Of a stretch of 20,249 bases of DNA, positions 15,306-20,249 are shown piece by piece. A program made the position numbers and the translations under genes. The stretch is from NCBI GenBank assembly GCA_937915475.1, contig CALGIR010000190.1:1-20249 (forward strand), read 5' to 3'. Source of the stretch: an uncultured Bacteroidales bacterium (lineage in GTDB: Bacteria; Bacteroidota; Bacteroidia; Bacteroidales; Tenuifilaceae). The number at the start of each line of letters is the position of its first letter. Within the stretch, counting starts at the first letter, position 1. Under the pieces are notes generated by a model, which worked only from the letters and a program-made list of their open reading frames with translations, did not search any database and was not told the DNA's origin.

Positions 15306-16016
15306 TTACCCCTTTTGAGCTCTATATATTGCAGCAACACCAAAACTTTGCAACTTGTAACTGGTGTATGTAAAACCAACCTGTTTAAGTAATTCGACAA
15401 ATTCGTTACGCTCTTTAAATCTCTCGACAGAGTTTGGTAGATAACTATAGGCTGTACTATGCCCAGAAACTTTTCTGCCTATAAAAGGCAATACTTTTGT
15501 AAAATAGAATTGGTAAACAAGCCTTACAGGGAGAAATTTCGGTGTAGTAAATTCAAGAACACTTATGGTTCCTCCAGGTTTAAGTACCCTAAAAATTTCT
15601 CTTAAACCTGCCAAGGGATCCTCAAAATTCCGAACCCCAAAAGCTACCATGCAAGCATCGTAGTGATTCTCTTTAAAAGGCAAACTTTCGGCGCTTGCTA
15701 AGCTTAGCCTAATTCTGTTATCGAGTTGCTTTTTAATTAGCTTTTCATTCCCTATGGCAAGCATTGCTTCTGCAATATCAATACCATCGACACATACATT
15801 AATATTCTTTTTTGCCAAAGCGATTGCCAAGTCGGCTGTCCCTGTTGCCACATCAAGAACTTGATTCGGCTGTTGCTTGAGCAAGTCACGAATTAATCGT
15901 TTGCGCCAAAGCTTATCAATACCCAAACTCAGTAAATGATTCAGAAAATCATACCGTGGGGCAATATCGTTAAACATGCCCCTCACCTGTTCTTTATTAG
16001 GTCTTGAATTTACCAC
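15306..16016 (-). CDS. ubiE: Demethylmenaquinone methyltransferase (UbiE/MenG)
   Basis: A 236-residue class I SAM-dependent methyltransferase carrying out the last step of menaquinone synthesis (demethylmenaquinone to menaquinone). Bacteroidota use menaquinone, so menG is an equally good symbol. Signatures: MFNDIAPRYDFLNHLLSLGID at 14-34, SAM motif I VLDVATGTADLA at 53-64, the acidic motif GIDIAEAML at 78-86, AFGVRNFEDP, and the family block GRKVSGHSTAYSYLPNSV. It starts at GTG (16016), 15 nt after purL; AGAGG about 10 nt upstream is an unusually good Shine-Dalgarno for this phylum and supports that start over ATG 15977. It is probably co-transcribed with purL. Confidence 0.94.
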   Translation of the reverse strand: MVNSRPNKEQVRGMFNDIAPRYDFLNHLLSLGIDKLWRKRLIRDLLKQQPNQVLDVATGTADLAIALAKKNINVCVDGIDIAEAMLAIGNEKLIKKQLDNRIRLSLASAESLPFKENHYDACMVAFGVRNFEDPLAGLREIFRVLKPGGTISVLEFTTPKFLPVRLVYQFYFTKVLPFIGRKVSGHSTAYSYLPNSVERFKERNEFVELLKQVGFTYTSYKLQSFGVAAIYRAQKG

Positions 16017-16031
16017 TTGGCAAAACCTCTG

Positions 16032-18251
16032 CTAACCAACAATTAGTTTTTCGAGGGCGTTGTCGAATTCTTGTTTCATATCGGCAATAAATCCGAAGGA
16101 AACATCATCTACCCTAATCTCCGATTTGGTAACATGCCCAATCACAGTGAAAAGAACTCCACTCTCAACCATATGGTCAATAAATTGAGTTTCCTTAGCA
16201 TGCGAAACAGACACCACAATACGTCCCTGAGCTTCGCCAAAGAGAAATGCATCGGGTCTAATCTCCGCATCGGTGGTTATATCAAAACCAAGATCTCGTG
16301 GCATAGCGCTCTCAAGAAGAGTAACATAAAGCCCTCCATCAGACACATCGTTGGCCGACTGGATTAGATTCTTTCCAATAAGTTGCAATACCAGCTGCTG
16401 TGTTTTGTACTCCTCATCGAGATTAAAATAGGGTACTGGTGACTTCTTAACGCCGTGGTATGTGTTAAGGTATTCGGAGGATGAAATGTCGTTATGCGAC
16501 TTACCAATCAGGTATATCATATGCCCTTTGTCCTTGAATGCCAATGTTGTATGATGGTTTTTGTTTTCAAGTATACCCAACATACCAATGGTTGGGGTTG
16601 GGTGAACAGCCTCATCCTTTCCGCCTATGGTAGATTGATTGTAAAAACTAACGTTCCCACCAGTTACTGGTGTGCCAAACTTCTCGCAGGCTTTGCTCAT
16701 ACCCTTGATTGCGTTAACAAATTGCCAGTATATTTCGGGTTTATAAGGATTTCCAAAATTTAGGCAGTTAGTAATAGCTAGTGGTTTGCCGCCCGTACAA
16801 ACAATATTGCGCGATGCCTCGGCAACAGCAATCATGGTACCAATCATTGGGTCGGCTTTAACATAGCGAGGATTACAATCAACGGTAAGCACCAGAGCTT
16901 TGTTTGTACCCTTTAGGTTTACAACACCTGCAGCCGAAGGAAAATTTGTTGTCATATTTCGAGTACCAACCATTGAATCGTACTGCTGGTAAACCCATCG
17001 TTTCGATGCAATGTTTGGGTGGTTTATGAGCATTTTTGCCACCTCTTTCAAATCGGCAGGCTCTGCAACCTGATTAATATCAAACTGCTTATACTCGTTA
17101 TAATATGCCGGCTCTTTGTACTCTCTATCGTAAACTGGGGCTCCCCCACCAAGCACCAGCGCTTCGGCGGGCACATCGGCTACCTTTTCATCTTTCCAAA
17201 AAAACTCAAGCCTGTCCCCTTCAGTAACCTCAGCAATCTGCACACAGTTTAAATCCCACTTCTCATAAACCTTTTTCACCTCAGCTTCGCGCCCCTTCTT
17301 AACAACAATTAGCATACGCTCTTGCGACTCGGATAGGAGGATTTCAAAAGGCTCCATATTCTGCTGACGCAAAGGCACCTTGCTTAGGTCTACCTTCATG
17401 CCAAAACCACCTTTCTCCGACATTTCTGAGGTTGAACAGATTATTCCTGCTGCTCCCATATCCTGCATTCCAACAAGGGCACCTGTTTTAATTACTTCAA
17501 GACTTGCCTCAAGCAATAGTTTCTCCATAAATGGGTCGCCTACCTGAATGGATGGAATATCATCGGCAGAATCTTCGGTAATATCGGCGGAGGCAAAGGT
17601 TGTACCATGAATCCCATCCTTCCCCGTTGATGAACCTACAATAAATACAGGGTTTCCAACACCTTCTGATATGGCGGAAATAACCATATCCTTTTCAACA
17701 ATTCCAACCGACATTGCATTTACCAATGGATTGGTGTTGTACGACTCATCAAAGAAAACTTCTCCAGCAACAACGGGAACACCAAAAGCATTACCATAAT
17801 CGCCAATTCCTTTTACCACGCCCTTTATGTGCCACTTGGTTCTATCGAGTTTTATATTGCCAAACCTTAATGAATTTAGCTGGGCTATTGGGCGTGCTCC
17901 CATGGTGAAAATGTCGCGATTAATCCCTCCCACACCAGTTGCTGCTCCTTGATAAGGCTCAACCGCACATGGGTGATTATGCGACTCTATTTTGAACGCA
18001 CAGGCTAAACCATCACCGATATCAACAAGACCAGCGTTTTCGGCTCCTGCTTCAGCAAGAACTGCATCTCCTTTACGTGGTAATGTTTTTATCCATTTTA
18101 TGGAGTTTTTATACGATGCATGCTCACTCCACATTACAGAAAAAATACTTAGCTCAGTATAATTTGGAGTTCGACCAAGTATTTTTTTTATCATCTCAAA
18201 CTCGTCAGGTAACAAACCTAACTCCTTAGCAATGTTTACAGTAACTTCCAT
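16032..18251 (-). CDS. purL: Phosphoribosylformylglycinamidine synthase subunit PurL (small type)
   Basis: A 739-residue synthetase subunit that makes FGAM from FGAR, ATP and ammonia in de novo purine synthesis. The length is that of small PurL, which works with separate PurQ (glutaminase) and PurS; neither is in the window. Key sites are present: SEHASYK with the catalytic histidine at about 44, KIESHNHP at 87-94, PYQGAATGVGGI at 99-110, the central GMQDMGAAGI, GGNVSFYN and the C-terminal DVSDGGL. It is intact and starts at ATG 18251 behind a TATTTTTG box; I see no purine riboswitch in the leader. ubiE follows 15 nt later. Confidence 0.96.
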   Translation of the reverse strand: MEVTVNIAKELGLLPDEFEMIKKILGRTPNYTELSIFSVMWSEHASYKNSIKWIKTLPRKGDAVLAEAGAENAGLVDIGDGLACAFKIESHNHPCAVEPYQGAATGVGGINRDIFTMGARPIAQLNSLRFGNIKLDRTKWHIKGVVKGIGDYGNAFGVPVVAGEVFFDESYNTNPLVNAMSVGIVEKDMVISAISEGVGNPVFIVGSSTGKDGIHGTTFASADITEDSADDIPSIQVGDPFMEKLLLEASLEVIKTGALVGMQDMGAAGIICSTSEMSEKGGFGMKVDLSKVPLRQQNMEPFEILLSESQERMLIVVKKGREAEVKKVYEKWDLNCVQIAEVTEGDRLEFFWKDEKVADVPAEALVLGGGAPVYDREYKEPAYYNEYKQFDINQVAEPADLKEVAKMLINHPNIASKRWVYQQYDSMVGTRNMTTNFPSAAGVVNLKGTNKALVLTVDCNPRYVKADPMIGTMIAVAEASRNIVCTGGKPLAITNCLNFGNPYKPEIYWQFVNAIKGMSKACEKFGTPVTGGNVSFYNQSTIGGKDEAVHPTPTIGMLGILENKNHHTTLAFKDKGHMIYLIGKSHNDISSSEYLNTYHGVKKSPVPYFNLDEEYKTQQLVLQLIGKNLIQSANDVSDGGLYVTLLESAMPRDLGFDITTDAEIRPDAFLFGEAQGRIVVSVSHAKETQFIDHMVESGVLFTVIGHVTKSEIRVDDVSFGFIADMKQEFDNALEKLIVG

Positions 18252-18299
18252 AGTAAAAGAAATATTTTATTGTGTTTTAGTAAAACCTATTAGCTGAGG

Positions 18300-18307
18300 C
18301 AAAAATA
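18300..18307 (-). promoter_or_regulatory. Probable purL -7 box (TATTTTTG)
   Basis: TATTTTTG on the minus strand matches TAnnTTTG exactly and precedes the purL ATG by 48 nt. The -33 region 20 nt upstream reads GTGG, a poor match. The leader, about 40 nt, is too short to hold a purine riboswitch. Confidence 0.5.
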
Positions 18308-18383
18308 CTAACAATATGGCACACTCTCCACAGCTTTTCCAAATGTTTTATCCATCATAAGCTAACAACAGGGACTATATAAA

Positions 18384-18410
18384 AAAAATCGGGGCAAAAC
18401 CCCGATTTTT
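18384..18410 (-). terminator. Intrinsic terminator after the biotin carrier gene
   Basis: An 11-bp perfect stem (AAAAATCGGGG and CCCCGATTTTT) with a 5-nt loop, followed on the minus strand by a run of eight T. It starts 4 nt beyond the biotin carrier stop codon and separates the carboxylase transcript from purL. The A/T tracts on both sides could make it act in either direction. Confidence 0.9.
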
Positions 18411-18414
18411 AAAT

Positions 18415-18786
18415 CTATTCATACTCTGCGATAACAAAGCCTTTGGGAATTCTCTCTCCCTCCTTTACGTTAATCGCTTTTATTACCCCAGGAAATGGGC
18501 AAAGTACCTTGTTCTGCATTTTCATGGCCTCAAAGATCATGAGCAAATCGCCAGATTCAACCTTATCACCCTCTTTTACTGCTACCTTGATTATTGTACC
18601 AGGAATAAACGACTTAAGCTCTTTAAGTTTTGGCGCCTCCCACTTGGTACGCATTTCATTTTTCCTTGTGGTAAGAGTTTTGTACTTAGTATCCTCAATA
18701 ACCATTGTCCTAAACATTGGATGCTCTGAAATATTTATTTTGGGCTTAGGAGCCGAATCTATTTCATTCTTTTTCTCTTGTTTCAT
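18415..18786 (-). CDS. Biotin carboxyl carrier protein of an acyl-CoA carboxylase
   Basis: A 123-residue biotin/lipoyl-attachment protein. The C-terminal 75 residues form the carrier domain, with biotinylated Lys89 in EAMKM (86-90) and the mirror half PFPGVIKAINVKEGERI. It shuttles carboxyl groups from a biotin carboxylase to the carboxyltransferase encoded just upstream. The first 20 residues are charged and probably disordered. The central stretch (VIEDTKYKTLTTRK...WEAP) resembles the linker of Bacteroidota propionyl/acyl-CoA carboxylase carriers rather than the Ala/Pro-rich linker of sodium-pump MmdC. An in-frame ATG at 18828 lies inside the upstream gene; ATG 18786, 11 nt after that gene's stop, is preferred. 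It ends at the strong terminator. Confidence 0.9.
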   Translation of the reverse strand: MKQEKKNEIDSAPKPKINISEHPMFRTMVIEDTKYKTLTTRKNEMRTKWEAPKLKELKSFIPGTIIKVAVKEGDKVESGDLLMIFEAMKMQNKVLCPFPGVIKAINVKEGERIPKGFVIAEYE

Positions 18787-18797
18787 CTGTCTGTTTT

Positions 18798-20249
18798 TTA
18801 GAATGGTGGTATTCCGTGTTTCTTCCAAGGCGTGTCAACAATCTTATTAACGGAAACCTCTAATGCATGAATAATCAGCTTACGTGTTTCCGAAGGTTCA
18901 ATCACTGTATCAACATAACCTTTAGCTGCTGCCACATAGGGATTAGCAAATTTCTCCTTATACTCCTTTACCTTTAGACGACGCATTTTATCTGGGTCTT
19001 CTGCCTCCATAATTTCCTTACGGAATATGATATTGGCAGCACCTTCAGGACCCATTACTGCTATCTCAGCACTAGGCCATGCAAACACAAAATCGGCACG
19101 TAAGTGACGCGAGTTCATAGCGATATAGCCTCCTCCGTATGCTTTTCTGAGTATAACAGATATTTTAGGAACGGTTGCCTCACTGTATGAGTATAACATT
19201 TTTGCGCCGTGTCGAATTACTCCTGCGTGCTCCTGATCAACGCCTGGTAGGTAGCCGGGTAAATCAACCAGTGTAATGATTGGTATACTAAAGGCATCAC
19301 AGTAACGAATAAATCTTGCGCCCTTATCCGAAGAGTCAACATCTAGAACACCTGCAAGCACAAGTGCTTGGTTGGCAACAAATCCAACAGTATCGCCGTT
19401 AATTCGACCAAAGCCAACAACAATGTTAGCTGCCCAATACTCGTGAACCTCAAAGAAATCTGAATCATCTGCAATAGACCTAATAACATCGCGCACATCG
19501 TAGGGTTGCTTAGAATCGCCAGGAACAATATCGTCGATATTATACTCTGGTTTTGGCTCTTTAGGCTCAAACTTTCGCGCTTTGCGTGTATTGTTCCAAG
19601 GGATGTAGGTAATTAGCTTTTTAATCTGCTCAAAACACTCCATCTCACTCTCGGCAAAGAAATGGGCATTACCTGTTATTTCGGCATGCACCCTAGCACC
19701 ACCCAGTTCTTCCATGCTAATCTCCTCACCAAGAACGGTTCTAATTACCTCTGGTCCGGTAATAAACATCTTAGAGATGTTATCAACGGTAAACACAAAG
19801 TCGGTTAGTGCAGGCGAATACACTGCACCACCAGCGCATGGGCCAAGGATTACCGAAATTTGAGGTATAACACCGCTGGCTAGAGTATTACGGTAAAAAA
19901 TTTCGCCGTAACCCGCAAGAGAGTTTACTCCCTCCTGAATACGTGCTCCCCCAGAGTCGTTAATACCAATTAGCGGGATACGCATTCTTAGGGCGTAATC
20001 CATAATCTTAGTAATCTTGCGAGCGTGCATCAGCCCAAGCGATCCCCCTGCGACAGTAAAATCCTGTGCAAAAATAGCGACGGGTGCACCGTAAATAGTC
20101 CCTGTTCCGATGACTACACCATCACCATGGAGAATTTTACTCTCCATACCAAAATCGCGTGCTTCGTGTTCAACAAAAAGGTCATACTCATTGAATGAGT
20201 CCTCATCAAGTAACGCAATAACCCTTTCGCGGGCAGTAAGTTTTCCCAT
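18798..20249 (-). CDS. Acyl-CoA carboxylase beta subunit (PccB/MmdA-type carboxyltransferase), 5' end cut by window
   Basis: Carboxyltransferase of the crotonase-like acyl-CoA carboxylase family, moving CO2 between biotin and propionyl- or another acyl-CoA. 483 residues are visible, beginning at MGKLTARERV at the window edge. Family members are about 510-517 residues, with some 30 residues before this motif, so the first Met is probably internal. Seen are DFTVAGGSLGLMHARKI, the first oxyanion site GPCAGGAVYSPALTD, FITGPEVIRTVLGEE, and the second site KAYGGGYIAMNSR with AWPSAEIAVMGPEGAANI. Isoleucine stands where strict propionyl-CoA enzymes carry Asp (Streptomyces PccB Asp422), as in relaxed AccB-type enzymes and methylmalonyl-CoA enzymes. 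The carrier gene follows 11 nt later. Decarboxylase (MmdA), transcarboxylase or carboxylase roles cannot be separated without the upstream genes. Confidence 0.92.
   Translation of the reverse strand: MGKLTARERVIALLDEDSFNEYDLFVEHEARDFGMESKILHGDGVVIGTGTIYGAPVAIFAQDFTVAGGSLGLMHARKITKIMDYALRMRIPLIGINDSGGARIQEGVNSLAGYGEIFYRNTLASGVIPQISVILGPCAGGAVYSPALTDFVFTVDNISKMFITGPEVIRTVLGEEISMEELGGARVHAEITGNAHFFAESEMECFEQIKKLITYIPWNNTRKARKFEPKEPKPEYNIDDIVPGDSKQPYDVRDVIRSIADDSDFFEVHEYWAANIVVGFGRINGDTVGFVANQALVLAGVLDVDSSDKGARFIRYCDAFSIPIITLVDLPGYLPGVDQEHAGVIRHGAKMLYSYSEATVPKISVILRKAYGGGYIAMNSRHLRADFVFAWPSAEIAVMGPEGAANIIFRKEIMEAEDPDKMRRLKVKEYKEKFANPYVAAAKGYVDTVIEPSETRKLIIHALEVSVNKIVDTPWKKHGIPPF

Noticed and set aside
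18252..18383. Purine riboswitch upstream of purL
   Set aside because: The leader after the likely start site is only about 40 nt and contains no three-way junction or conserved purine-aptamer core.
18443..18850. 135-codon plus-strand frame
   Set aside because: It is antisense to the biotin carrier gene, whose EAMKM site and terminator fix the real strand.
1..20249. CRISPR array, tRNA/rRNA genes, prophage or intact insertion sequence
   Set aside because: No regularly spaced repeats, tRNA cloverleaf candidates, transposase, integrase or phage structural genes were found in gaps or frames.

Overview
The window looks like chromosomal DNA from a member of the Bacteroidota, most likely a Bacteroidales/Marinilabiliales-type organism. 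The evidence is AT-rich intergenic DNA, several Bacteroidota-type promoters (TTTG/TTG at -33, about 19-21 nt spacer, TAnnTTTG at -7), few Shine-Dalgarno sequences, and lineage-typical proteins: TamL (lipoprotein form of TamA), PorT (type IX secretion), a CarboxypepD_reg-like surface protein, and a UbiE/MenG next to PorT. No tRNA, rRNA, CRISPR array, intact transposon or phage gene is visible.

Layout, left to right. 1-231 is non-coding and leads into a plus-strand lipoprotein amidase (232-1815). A structured gap with repeats (1816-2119) separates it from a BaiN/YhiN-type flavoprotein (2120-3334). Convergent to that is a secreted CarboxypepD_reg-like protein (3407-4471). A small HigB-HigA toxin-antitoxin operon (4663-5315, minus) follows, with a palindrome at its promoter. 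Next are a sodium-coupled NSS transporter (5473-6834, minus) and a divergent orphan methyl-accepting chemotaxis protein (to 8166, plus). A strong convergent hairpin separates the latter from a class I FbaB-type fructose-bisphosphate aldolase (8228-9286, minus). TamL (9453-11873, minus) is divergent from a SpoU/TrmH-family RNA methyltransferase (12146-12904, plus).

The right third is a minus-strand block. purL, ubiE/menG, porT and a COG2509 FAD-dependent oxidoreductase run from 18251 to 12897, with gaps of 15, 96 and 9 nt; porT appears to have its own promoter. Beyond a textbook terminator (18384-18410) lie a biotin carrier protein (18415-18786) and an acyl-CoA carboxylase beta subunit cut by the right edge (18798-20249). 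These last two should work together as the carrier and carboxyltransferase of a propionyl/methylmalonyl-type or relaxed-specificity acyl-CoA carboxylase. The biotin carboxylase is not in view.

Most of the window is ordinary core metabolism and envelope biogenesis. I do not see a convincing undescribed multi-gene system. The items most worth a second look are the repeat-like gap after the amidase, the promoter/operator/terminator overlap at the HigBA locus, the sensor-less orphan chemoreceptor with an odd number of membrane segments, and the carboxylase pair with isoleucine at the acyl-CoA specificity position.
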